From NCBI GenBank assembly GCA_018223435.1, contig JAGTTO010000001.1:2976001-3040000 (forward strand): a stretch of DNA of 64,000 nt, in the 5' to 3' direction. This DNA is from Lachnospiraceae bacterium Marseille-Q4251 (GTDB lineage: Bacteria > Bacillota > Clostridia > Lachnospirales > Lachnospiraceae). Numbering within the stretch: the stretch's first letter is position 1; each line of letters opens with the position of its first letter. A program made the translations under genes and the position numbers. Below the pieces are notes generated by a model. The model worked only from the letters and a program-made list of their open reading frames with translations, was not told the DNA's origin and did no database searches. Shown here one piece after another: positions 46,871 through 54,670 of the stretch.

Positions 46871-47190
46871 ATATGATGATGCCAGGGTCAAAAGCTCAAA
46901 AAGCCGTTCGTGCTTGCACGATAAGGCTTTTGAACTTGGGACCCGCAAAACATGAGGTGCAGAACATCCAGTGGATGTTCGTTTTGCACCGACCGAAGCG
47001 GAGCGTAGACAGTAGCGATTTACGCAGTAAATCAGCGGATTTCGAATGTTTGTAGGTGCTGTGTGCCAGTGGCACACGTTTAGCACCGACCGAAGCGGAG
47101 CGTAGACCTTGCGTGAGCTGCTTTGCAGCGGAGCAATTCGTAGGCATCAGTTGGGGGCAAAAGACCTTTTGACCCCAACATCATAAATAT
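46871..47190. repeat. Modular palindromic repeat B, copy 1
   Basis: About 320 bp bounded by ATGATG..GGGTCAAAAG and its inverted counterpart CTTTTGACCCC..CATCAT. It is built of five hairpins: 46899-46931 (tip CGTGC-TT-GCACG), 46956-46990, 47017-47033, 47055-47087 and 47109-47136. Two are followed by the same 20-base unit GACCGAAGCGGAGCGTAGAC (46991-47010, 47088-47107). It begins directly after the GH78 stop. Confidence 0.8.
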
Positions 47191-47200
47191 TGAGAAAATG

Positions 47201-47242
47201 CGCGGCCCCGGGCTACAGTTTGAGCTGTGGCCCGGGGCCGCG
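47201..47242. terminator. Very GC-rich hairpin after GH78 / repeat B
   Basis: CGCGGCCCCGGGCTACAG (47201-47218) pairs with CTGTGGCCCGGGGCCGCG (47225-47242) with one wobble. There is no T tract, so termination is uncertain. The 110 bp up to the LacI promoter show nothing else. Confidence 0.55.
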
Positions 47243-47354
47243 GTTGTGATTAGGCGAAGACTGAGCACCTGTAGAATCCACACCTCTCTCCTCAGAAAAT
47301 TCCACAAAAAAAGATTACGATATTTAGACAATGTCACGAAAAAATAAAAGGGTA

Positions 47355-47383
47355 TTGCAATTTCTATAGACAAATCATATAAT
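47355..47383 (+). promoter_or_regulatory. Promoter of LacI-family gene
   Basis: TTGCAA at 47355-47360, a 17-bp spacer and TATAAT at 47378-47383; an operator lies just downstream. Confidence 0.75.
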
Positions 47384-47392
47384 GAACGAGGA

Positions 47393-47408
47393 ATGAAACC
47401 GTTCCCAT
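47393..47408. promoter_or_regulatory. LacI-family operator O1 (autoregulation)
   Basis: ATGAAACCGTTCCCAT is the exact reverse complement of O3 at 48487-48502. Its place just after the -10 box predicts self-repression. Confidence 0.85.
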
Positions 47409-47433
47409 TACTTTCGAAAGAGAATGACTGACA

Positions 47434-48417
47434 ATGAATATTATTGATGTGGCAAGGGAGGCGGGGGTTTCTAAATCAACTGTCTCAAGAGTGCTGGCCA
47501 ACAGTGAGCTGGTAAAACCGGATACGAAGGAGAAGGTGCTAAATGCGATTGAGCGCCTTGGCTTTGTTCCGAATACATCAGCGCAGCAGCTGGCAGGAAA
47601 AAAGAATGGAGTGGTTGGAGTAATAACCAGTGAGACCATCAGCGATCCGTTTTACGGCTATTTTAATGATCGTCTCATGAAAGGTTTTCAGAAGTATGGC
47701 TATGATGTGATTTATGCGGTTGCTCAAAATACGAAGGCAGGCTGCGACAGAGAAATCTCAATGCTTTATGGAAAAGTGGATGCATACGTTGTCGTAGGAA
47801 GCTGTGCCCTGCAGAAAAATGTTGAGAAAATTGTTCAGATGAATATGCCGGTGGCGCTTTTTCAGACGAGAGTTACGCTGGATGGAGCAATGGCTTTACA
47901 GGTAGACAATGAACAGGGCGGCTATCTGGCAGCGTCGGAGCTTCTCTCAAGAGGTTATCAGAGAATTGGCTATCTTCACGGCAGTCCGGATGGAAGCTTC
48001 TGGGAAGGAGAAGAACGATTCTCAGGTTTTAAAAAATGCATGGAGACAGCAGGATGCACGATTGAAAAAGAATTTTTTGGAAATCGTGATTATGGAAATG
48101 CCTACAGGCTTACGCAGCAAATTGTTGAATCTGGCATTGATGCCTTATTTTGTGAGACTGACTTGATGGCCTACGGCGTTCTGCAGGGGTTATATGAGGC
48201 CAAAGTAGCAGTGCCTGACCGGCTTGCTGTTTTAGGCTTTGATAATACCAAGTTTGTCAATTATGAATCGCAGGTTCATTTATCCACGATTGGCCAGCCA
48301 TTGGATGCGATGGCTGAATACACGGCGAAAGCAATCGTAAATAAAATAGAAAAAAATCAGGATTATGCAAAATTTAAAAAATTTGAAGCGGTTCTGATCG
48401 AAAAAGAGACCGTATAA
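47434..48417 (+). CDS. LacI-family regulator of the downstream GH1/GH43 operon
   Basis: The 327-residue repressor has the DNA-binding start MNIIDVAREAGVSKSTVSRVL and an effector domain (GVVGVITSETISDPFYGYF, AVLGFDNTKFVNYESQVHLS). The next operon carries two copies of the operator found in its own promoter, so it controls itself and the operon. The inducer is probably the sugar bound by the 48544 protein. Confidence 0.95.
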   Translation: MNIIDVAREAGVSKSTVSRVLANSELVKPDTKEKVLNAIERLGFVPNTSAQQLAGKKNGVVGVITSETISDPFYGYFNDRLMKGFQKYGYDVIYAVAQNTKAGCDREISMLYGKVDAYVVVGSCALQKNVEKIVQMNMPVALFQTRVTLDGAMALQVDNEQGGYLAASELLSRGYQRIGYLHGSPDGSFWEGEERFSGFKKCMETAGCTIEKEFFGNRDYGNAYRLTQQIVESGIDALFCETDLMAYGVLQGLYEAKVAVPDRLAVLGFDNTKFVNYESQVHLSTIGQPLDAMAEYTAKAIVNKIEKNQDYAKFKKFEAVLIEKETV

Positions 48418-48457
48418 GGGTATGAAATCGCAATAAAATATTAGTTTTTCTTGAAAA

Positions 48458-48471
48458 TGGGAACGTTCCCA
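48458..48471. promoter_or_regulatory. LacI-family operator O2
   Basis: TGGGAACGTTCCCA is a perfect 14-bp palindrome upstream of the binding-protein gene. Confidence 0.88.
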
Positions 48472-48486
48472 ATTCTGCACTCAAAA

Positions 48487-48502
48487 ATGGGAACGGTTTC
48501 AT
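48487..48502. promoter_or_regulatory. LacI-family operator O3
   Basis: ATGGGAACGGTTTCAT lies 29 bp from O2 centre to centre, close to three DNA turns, and is identical (inverted) to O1. Confidence 0.85.
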
Positions 48503-48543
48503 AAAAATAATAAAAAAATTTATATTAACAGGAGGATGGTATC

Positions 48544-49815
48544 ATGAAAAGAAAATGGGCACTTTTAATGGCAGGGGTTATGGCTTTCGGTATGGCAATG
48601 ACTGGAAGTGCGGCAGAGGCAGAGACGAACACAGACTTAAGCGGAACGCTGGAAGTCTGGGGCTGGACGACGGACCCGCAGTATCAGATTGAAGCTTTTG
48701 AGAAAGCATATCCGAATGTGACCGTGAATTACACCATGATCGGAACTGATTACGACACGAAAATGCAGACCATCGTAGACAACCGCACCGAGGGACCGGA
48801 TGTTTTCTATGCGGATGTAAAGACAGTAAAAAACTATATTGAGTCTGATGCCTGGGAGACATTGACGGATGATCCCTACAACATTGATGTGAGTGATTCA
48901 GAAGATTATACCGTAAAGATTGCTTCTGACAGCGAAGGAAATGTGAAAGCCCTGAGCTATCAGGCAACGCCGGGCGGTTTCTGGTACAAGAGAGATCTGG
49001 CGAAGAAGTATCTGGGAACCGATGATCCCGATGAAATTTCCGAGATGCTTTCTACTACAGAAGGTATGCTGGATGTAGCTGAAAAACTGAAAGAGGGCAG
49101 TAACGGCGAGACTCATATGTTCGCAAGCTATAAGGATCTCTGGCAGTTTGCAAACTATGGCATGAGATCCGTTGCCTGGGTAGATGGAAATAAATTCCAG
49201 ATGGATGATTATATTCCGGAATTTTTTGATCTTGCCAAAACCGTAAGAGATAACGACTATGACGCAAAGATTGACACCTGGTCAGAAGCATGGTATGCAT
49301 CCTGTGCGGATGATTCTGTTTTCGGATATGCAGAGCCGACCTGGGGACTTCAGTATGTCATCCAGACAGGAGCTCCGGATTCTGAAGGAAACTGGGGAAT
49401 TGCTTCCATGCCGGCCGCTTACTTTAACGGTGGTTCTTACCTTGGAATTTATCAGGAAAGTCAGAATAAAGAACTGGCAGCAGAGTATGTCAAATTCGTA
49501 TGCACCAACAAAGATTTCCTGACCCAGTATGCGAATGATAAAGGCGACTACACCAGCCTGAAATCCGTAAATAAAGAGATTGCAGACAGCGGTTATGAAG
49601 AATCCTGGTGTGCAGGTCAGAACACCTTTAAATTTTTCTCCGATCAGATGGACAAGATCAATACCGATATTGTAACAAAATATGATGATACGATCGGAAA
49701 TCTGATGCTGAACAACGTAGATCTTTATCTGAATGGACAGCTTGATAAAGATGCAGCAATTGCACAGTTTAAAGACGATGTTGCGAGCAACTACAGAAGA
49801 CTGGATGTAGAGTAA
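48544..49815 (+). CDS. Extracellular sugar-binding protein of ABC importer
   Basis: The 423-residue protein has a signal peptide (MKRKWALLMAGVMAFG...) and a family 1 fold (GTLEVWGWTTDPQYQIEAFE, YPNVTVNYTMIG). Where a lipoprotein would have Cys, it reads AMTGSAAEAE, so it is predicted to be free rather than lipid-anchored. AGGAGG precedes the ATG. It is the first gene of the operon with two permeases, GH1 and GH43. Confidence 0.92.
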   Translation: MKRKWALLMAGVMAFGMAMTGSAAEAETNTDLSGTLEVWGWTTDPQYQIEAFEKAYPNVTVNYTMIGTDYDTKMQTIVDNRTEGPDVFYADVKTVKNYIESDAWETLTDDPYNIDVSDSEDYTVKIASDSEGNVKALSYQATPGGFWYKRDLAKKYLGTDDPDEISEMLSTTEGMLDVAEKLKEGSNGETHMFASYKDLWQFANYGMRSVAWVDGNKFQMDDYIPEFFDLAKTVRDNDYDAKIDTWSEAWYASCADDSVFGYAEPTWGLQYVIQTGAPDSEGNWGIASMPAAYFNGGSYLGIYQESQNKELAAEYVKFVCTNKDFLTQYANDKGDYTSLKSVNKEIADSGYEESWCAGQNTFKFFSDQMDKINTDIVTKYDDTIGNLMLNNVDLYLNGQLDKDAAIAQFKDDVASNYRRLDVE

Positions 49816-49835
49816 GTCAGAAATTCTGTAACTAT

Positions 49836-50002
49836 GATATTATGATACCAGTGTCAAAAGGTCAAAAAGCCGTTCATGCTTGCATGATAAGGCTTTTGAA
49901 CTTGGGACACGCCAAATATGAGAAAGTAGCGATTTACGCAGTAAATCAGCGGATTTCGAATATTTGGAGGATTGCGGGAGCAGCGTAGCTGTGTAGCAAT
50001 CC
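49836..50002. repeat. Modular palindromic repeat B, copy 2
   Basis: It shares with copy 1 the boundary ATGAT..GTCAAAAG, the AAAAGCC..GGCTTTT hairpin (49865-49897, tip CATGC-TT-GCATG) and the GATTTAC-GCA-GTAAATC unit (49931-49947). It ends in a different hairpin, GGATTGC/GCAATCC (49969-50002). It follows the binding-protein stop by about 20 bp. Confidence 0.8.
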
Positions 50003-50014
50003 GGGTATGAAAAT

Positions 50015-50046
50015 CAAATGCTCCGCGGTTTTTTGCGGAGCATTTG
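50015..50046 (+). terminator. Attenuator-like hairpin before permeases
   Basis: CAAATGCTCCGC (50015-50026) pairs perfectly with GCGGAGCATTTG (50035-50046). No T tract follows, so it may protect the binding-protein mRNA rather than terminate. Confidence 0.55.
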
Positions 50047-50105
50047 AAGTTTCGGGAATGCAGACTTTGAAACAGCGTCTGAGCAGAAAATGCAGGAGGT
50101 AGCAT

Positions 50106-50993
50106 ATGGAAAAGAAAAGAGCAAAATGGGGGCTGATTTTTTGTCTGCCGTTTATTCTTACTTTTTTGGTCTTTCAGTTATATCCGATCATTTACAGCTT
50201 TTATCTGAGCCTGACCTTTCAGGAAAACAGCCGGAATTTTGTTTTTGTAGGTTTTGATAACTATAAGGATCTGATCAATGACAAGACTTTCTGGAAGAGT
50301 GTGGGAAATACATGGAAAATATGGCTGATGAACTTTATTCCGCAGCTTATCTTCGGACTGGTGCTCGCAATTTTACTGACCCAGTATAAGATAAAGGGAG
50401 CCGGATTTTTCCGGGCAGTTTTTTACTTACCGAACCTGATTACAGTTGCCTCCATGGGAGTATTGTTCCTTGCACTTTTTGACTGGCAGACCGGAAGCGT
50501 GAATAATGCGCTGGTGGATCTCGGGATTCTCAAGGAAAAGGTGAACTGGATGAGCAGTCCTTCCTTTGCACAGGGAATCACAGCCTTTATCCAGTGGCTG
50601 ATGTGGTTTGGCTATTCTTCTATTTTACTGACGGCCGGAATTGCTGCCATACCGGAGGAAGTGATTGAATCTTCTGTGATAGATGGAGCTAATGCATGGA
50701 AACGCCTGACAAAGATTACGCTTCCCCTTTTAAAACCGACCATGCTCTATGTAATGGTAACATCATTGATCGGAGGAATGCAGATTTTTGATATTCCGAT
50801 GACTCTGACCAAGGGTTCCGGAGAGCCGTCCAAGTCCCTGATGACGATGGTTCTGTACCTCTACAATATGGCTTTCAAAAATAATGATCTTCCCTACGGA
50901 GCAACGATTTCCTATGGAATCTTTGTTATTATCATTTTCTTCTCTCTGATATTCTTTAAAGTGATCTATGGAAAGGAGGAGAAATCCGCATGA
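50106..50993 (+). CDS. ABC importer permease, MalF/UgpA-type
   Basis: The 295-residue protein has six helices and the EAA loop EEVIESSVIDGANAWKRL at about residue 180. AGGAGG precedes the ATG. It overlaps the second permease by four bases (ATGA). Confidence 0.93.
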   Translation: MEKKRAKWGLIFCLPFILTFLVFQLYPIIYSFYLSLTFQENSRNFVFVGFDNYKDLINDKTFWKSVGNTWKIWLMNFIPQLIFGLVLAILLTQYKIKGAGFFRAVFYLPNLITVASMGVLFLALFDWQTGSVNNALVDLGILKEKVNWMSSPSFAQGITAFIQWLMWFGYSSILLTAGIAAIPEEVIESSVIDGANAWKRLTKITLPLLKPTMLYVMVTSLIGGMQIFDIPMTLTKGSGEPSKSLMTMVLYLYNMAFKNNDLPYGATISYGIFVIIIFFSLIFFKVIYGKEEKSA

Positions 50994-51814
50994 AAAAGTT
51001 TAAAATTTCGCATGTATTTATTTATCTGCTTCTGATTTTGCTGACATTGATCTGCGTTGTGCCTTTTTACATTATGGTGATCAATGCGACGCACAGTACA
51101 AACGAATTGTATGCAGGACTGAGTGTTGTACCCGGAAAGTATCTGCTGGACAACCTGCGGAATATGCTTTCCATGGTAAATATGCCGCGGGGCTTTTTAA
51201 ACAGCGCGATCGTATCGTTTTCATCGACCTTTTTGTCAATCTATTTTGGTGCGATGACGGCATTCGGCCTGTTTGAGTATAAATTCAAACTGAAAAAAGT
51301 GATTTATGTTATTTTGATGGTTTCCATGATGGTTCCCGGACAGCTTGGAATCATCGGTTTATTTAAGCTCTGTAATAATCTGGGACTGCTCAATACCTAC
51401 TGGCCGCTGATTCTGCCCTGTATTGCAAATTCCAGTACGATTTTCTTCATCCTTCAGTATCTGCAGTCGTCCATGAGTGAGGAACTGCTTGATTCTGCAA
51501 GAATAGACGGCGCGGGCGAAGTCAAAATTTTCCATTCCTTTATCCTGCCGCTGTCTAAGCCGGCGCTTTCCACGATGGTTATTTTTAACTTTGTTTCCTA
51601 TTGGAATAACTTTTTCAACCCGATGATTCTTCTGTTTGATGATAAAAAATTTACAGTTCCCCTGCTGATCAACAATCTGAACAGTGGAATGCTTCAGGAT
51701 CTCGGCGCAAAGTATTCTGCAATTGCCATTTCGATCGTTCCGATTATTTTGGTTTATTGTCTGATTTCCAAACGTCTGACAAGCGGAATGATGGCTGGCG
51801 CGATCAAGAGCTGA
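50990..51814 (+). CDS. ABC importer permease, MalG/UgpE-type
   Basis: The 274-residue second permease has the EAA loop EELLDSARIDGAGEVKIF and the family ending SGMMAGAIKS. No ATPase gene is in the operon; a shared MsmX-like ATPase is expected. Confidence 0.93.
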   Translation: MKKFKISHVFIYLLLILLTLICVVPFYIMVINATHSTNELYAGLSVVPGKYLLDNLRNMLSMVNMPRGFLNSAIVSFSSTFLSIYFGAMTAFGLFEYKFKLKKVIYVILMVSMMVPGQLGIIGLFKLCNNLGLLNTYWPLILPCIANSSTIFFILQYLQSSMSEELLDSARIDGAGEVKIFHSFILPLSKPALSTMVIFNFVSYWNNFFNPMILLFDDKKFTVPLLINNLNSGMLQDLGAKYSAIAISIVPIILVYCLISKRLTSGMMAGAIKS

Positions 51815-51829
51815 GAAAGGAAGAAAGTT

Positions 51830-53188
51830 ATGGGATTTCCGAAAAATTTTGTCTGGGGTGTTGCGAGCTCTTCTTATCAGGTGGAAGGGGCCTGGAACCG
51901 GGATGGAAAAGGACTCTCGGTCTGGGATACTTATGTGCATGAACCGGGGCATATTCAGAACCAGGACACCGGAGATACGGCCTGCGATCAGTATGGTTAT
52001 ATAAAAGAAGATATCGCTCTTATGGCTGAAATGCAGATAAAAGCCTATCGTTTTTCCATCAGCTGGCCGAGAGTTATGCCGGAGGGAACTGGAAGAATCA
52101 ATCAAAAAGGTCTGGATTATTATGACCGACTGACCGATCAGCTTCTGGAAAACGGAATTACGCCCTATATCACCTTATTTCACTGGGATCTGCCCTATCA
52201 GCTTTATACAAAGGGCGGATGGATGAATCGTGATATTACCGATTATTTTGCAGCCTATGCCGAAACGGTCGTAAATCGTTTGTCCGACCGGGTGAAATAC
52301 TGGATCACGGAAAATGAACCCCAGTGTTATATCGGGGCGGCGCTTGCCTCCGGAGAGCATGCTCCGGGTCTGAAGCTTGGAAAAAAAGAGTTATTTCTGG
52401 CAGCACATCATTCCCTGCTGGCACATGGAAAAGCTGTGGAGGCAATCCGAAGCTGTGCAAAACAGGCCCCCGTTATCGGTTACGCACCGGCTTCCTGGCA
52501 TCTCTGGTCCCCGGTAACCGAAAAAGTCGAAGATATTGAGGCCTGCCGGAGGATGACATTTGCTGCCGGAGAAGAGCCGATCAGCGGGACTTCCTGGTGG
52601 CTGGACCCGGTTTGTCTTGGACGCTATCCGGATACAACGGGATATTCTTATGAACCATATCTTCCGGAAAAAACGGCGGAGGACATGAAGATCATTTCGC
52701 AGCCCATTGATTTTATAGGAATGAATGTGTATCAGACCTATCGTGGAAAAGCAGGAGAGAATGGAACGTGTATTACAATTCCGAATGATCCCGGCTATGC
52801 ACGGACGAATGCCGAATGGCCGGTGACACCAGAAGCATTGTACTGGGGACCGAAATTTTATGAAGAGCGATATCATAAGAAATTGTATATCACAGAAAAT
52901 GGTCTTTCCAATCAGGACTGGATTTTCCTTGACGGTCAGGTTCATGATCCGCAACGGATTGATTTCCTTCACAGATACCTGCATCATCTAAAACGTGCGG
53001 TGCAGGAAGGTGTTCCAGTAGAAGGATATTTTCACTGGACTCTGACAGATAATTTTGAGTGGACCAGTGGTTATAACAATCGTTTTGGACTGGTATATAC
53101 CGATTTTAAAAACCAGAACCGCATCATAAAGGATTCCGGAAAATGGTACAGACAGGTGATTGAGACAAACGGAGAAATAATTAAATAA
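51830..53188 (+). CDS. Beta-glucosidase, GH1
   Basis: The 452-residue enzyme begins FPKNFVWGVASSSYQVEGAW. Acid/base Glu163 lies in TENEPQ and nucleophile Glu356 in YITENGL. The C-terminal FEWTSGYNNRFGLVYTDF is typical of enzymes acting on unphosphorylated sugars, which fits import by an ABC system rather than a PTS. No signal peptide. The ribosome-binding site is GAAAGGAAG. It probably releases glucose from imported beta-glucosides. Confidence 0.94.
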   Translation: MGFPKNFVWGVASSSYQVEGAWNRDGKGLSVWDTYVHEPGHIQNQDTGDTACDQYGYIKEDIALMAEMQIKAYRFSISWPRVMPEGTGRINQKGLDYYDRLTDQLLENGITPYITLFHWDLPYQLYTKGGWMNRDITDYFAAYAETVVNRLSDRVKYWITENEPQCYIGAALASGEHAPGLKLGKKELFLAAHHSLLAHGKAVEAIRSCAKQAPVIGYAPASWHLWSPVTEKVEDIEACRRMTFAAGEEPISGTSWWLDPVCLGRYPDTTGYSYEPYLPEKTAEDMKIISQPIDFIGMNVYQTYRGKAGENGTCITIPNDPGYARTNAEWPVTPEALYWGPKFYEERYHKKLYITENGLSNQDWIFLDGQVHDPQRIDFLHRYLHHLKRAVQEGVPVEGYFHWTLTDNFEWTSGYNNRFGLVYTDFKNQNRIIKDSGKWYRQVIETNGEIIK

Positions 53189-53203
53189 ATTGGAGGCTTG
53201 CAT

Positions 53204-54454
53204 ATGAACCCATTATTACCAAGTCAGTATTACATTCCCGATGTGGAAGCGAGAGTTGATCAGGACGGAACCATTTATTTATATGGTTCCAAGGATATTG
53301 TGAACGACGATGATTATTGCAGTAATGAATATCAGGTATTTTATTCCAAAGATATGGTTCACTGGGAGGCGGGGGCGATCAGTTTTTCTACAGAGCAGAT
53401 GCAGGAAAAAACAGATATCCGGCTGTATGCGCCCGACTGTATCAAAAAAGATGGAAAATATTATCTTTTGTATTGTCTGGCAGATGGAGCGGAGGGAATT
53501 GCAGAAAGTGAAAGTCCTCTTGGACCGTTTACGGACAGAGGAATCATTAAGGAAGCCCATGGCATCGATCCCAGCGCTCTGGTTGAAAAAGATAAGGTCT
53601 ATTATTTCTGGGGCCAGATGGGGCTCCATGGAGCAGAGCTGGATCTCGAAACTGGTAAAATCAGGGAAGAGACACATAAGACCAATCTTCTGACCCAGGA
53701 TGAAGATGGCTTTCACGAAGGTTCATCGATTCGCAAAATCAATGGAAAATATTATATGGTATATGCAGATATATCAAGAGGCAGACCTACCTGCCTGGGC
53801 TATGCGATCAGTGATAACCCGCTTGGACCTTATGAAAAAAAAGGAATCATCATTGACAATAACGGCTGTGACCCTTCCTCCTGGAACGACCATGGATCTA
53901 TTCAGAAAATTGGCGAAGACTATTATGTGTTTTATCACAGATCTACGCATAACAGTGTATACAGCAGACGCGTCTGTGCAGAGAAGATACAGATCAATGA
54001 AGATGGAACCATTGATGAAGTGGAGATGACAACGCAGGGAGCAGAATCACATATTCCAGAAACAAGAGTTTTAACTGCATCGGCTTTTTGCAAGATCAAT
54101 GGAAAAGCATACTTGGAAAATTATACGTCGGCAACAGAGTCATACGAATTTCTGACAAATATTCATAATGGTGACGGAGCATATATTAAGTATTATTTAT
54201 TTGAAGGGAAAACAGATAAAATTCAGGTAAAGGCTTCCAATACGGGTCTTGTTTCACAGATTCTGGTACATCTGGATGGTCCGGATGGAGAAGTGGTTGC
54301 AGAAATTCAAATAAGAAAAAGTAAAGGGAATTATGATTTTGCGGAATATGAGGCTCCATTAAAGCGGAGCATGGAGGGCAGACACAGCGTTTACTTTGAG
54401 TTTGCCGGAAGCAGTGGAAAACTGATGAATGTAAAAGAATTTTGTTTTAAATAG
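53204..54454 (+). CDS. GH43 glycosidase with C-terminal CBM6-like domain
   Basis: 416 residues. A five-bladed propeller carries the GH43 catalytic residues: base Asp13 in YIPDVEARV, Asp122 in GIDPSALV and acid Glu172 in GFHEGSSI. A beta-sandwich resembling CBM6 (about 300-416) follows. ATG 53204 is chosen because GGAGG lies 7 nt upstream. No signal peptide. Typical activities are beta-xylosidase or alpha-L-arabinofuranosidase. Together with GH1 and the importer it suggests a mixed plant or fungal beta-linked oligosaccharide. Confidence 0.9.
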   Translation: MNPLLPSQYYIPDVEARVDQDGTIYLYGSKDIVNDDDYCSNEYQVFYSKDMVHWEAGAISFSTEQMQEKTDIRLYAPDCIKKDGKYYLLYCLADGAEGIAESESPLGPFTDRGIIKEAHGIDPSALVEKDKVYYFWGQMGLHGAELDLETGKIREETHKTNLLTQDEDGFHEGSSIRKINGKYYMVYADISRGRPTCLGYAISDNPLGPYEKKGIIIDNNGCDPSSWNDHGSIQKIGEDYYVFYHRSTHNSVYSRRVCAEKIQINEDGTIDEVEMTTQGAESHIPETRVLTASAFCKINGKAYLENYTSATESYEFLTNIHNGDGAYIKYYLFEGKTDKIQVKASNTGLVSQILVHLDGPDGEVVAEIQIRKSKGNYDFAEYEAPLKRSMEGRHSVYFEFAGSSGKLMNVKEFCFK

Positions 54455-54460
54455 TAAAGA

Positions 54461-54513
54461 GGAGCAACAGTTCCAGAGACAATTATTGTCTTCGAGGCTG
54501 TTGCTCCTTTTAT
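54461..54513 (+). terminator. Terminator of GH1/GH43 operon
   Basis: GGAGCAACAG (54461-54470) pairs perfectly with CTGTTGCTCC (54498-54507), followed by TTTTAT. Confidence 0.85.
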
Positions 54514-54522
54514 AAAATTATT

Positions 54523-54668
54523 TGTAACCGTTCAGAGTCAAGCAGATTTTCAGGAAAAAGTGTCAGTCCTGCTTGCAGAAACAGACACTTTTGAATGGAA
54601 ATCTATTTGGCGAGAAGCCACAACGAAATAAAGCGAAATGGAATTGAGGTGCAGCTCTGAATAATTAC
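54523..54668. repeat. Palindromic repeat A, copy 2
   Basis: Ends TGTAACCGTTCAGAGTCA and CAGCTCTGAATAATTAC are imperfect inverted repeats. The shared core AAGCAGATTTTCA..GGAAATCTATTTGGCGAGAAGCCACAAC is present in two parts. The tip is CCTGC-TT-GCAG, on a stem AAGTGTC/GACACTT. It fills the space between two convergent genes. Confidence 0.8.
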
Positions 54669-54670
54669 GA

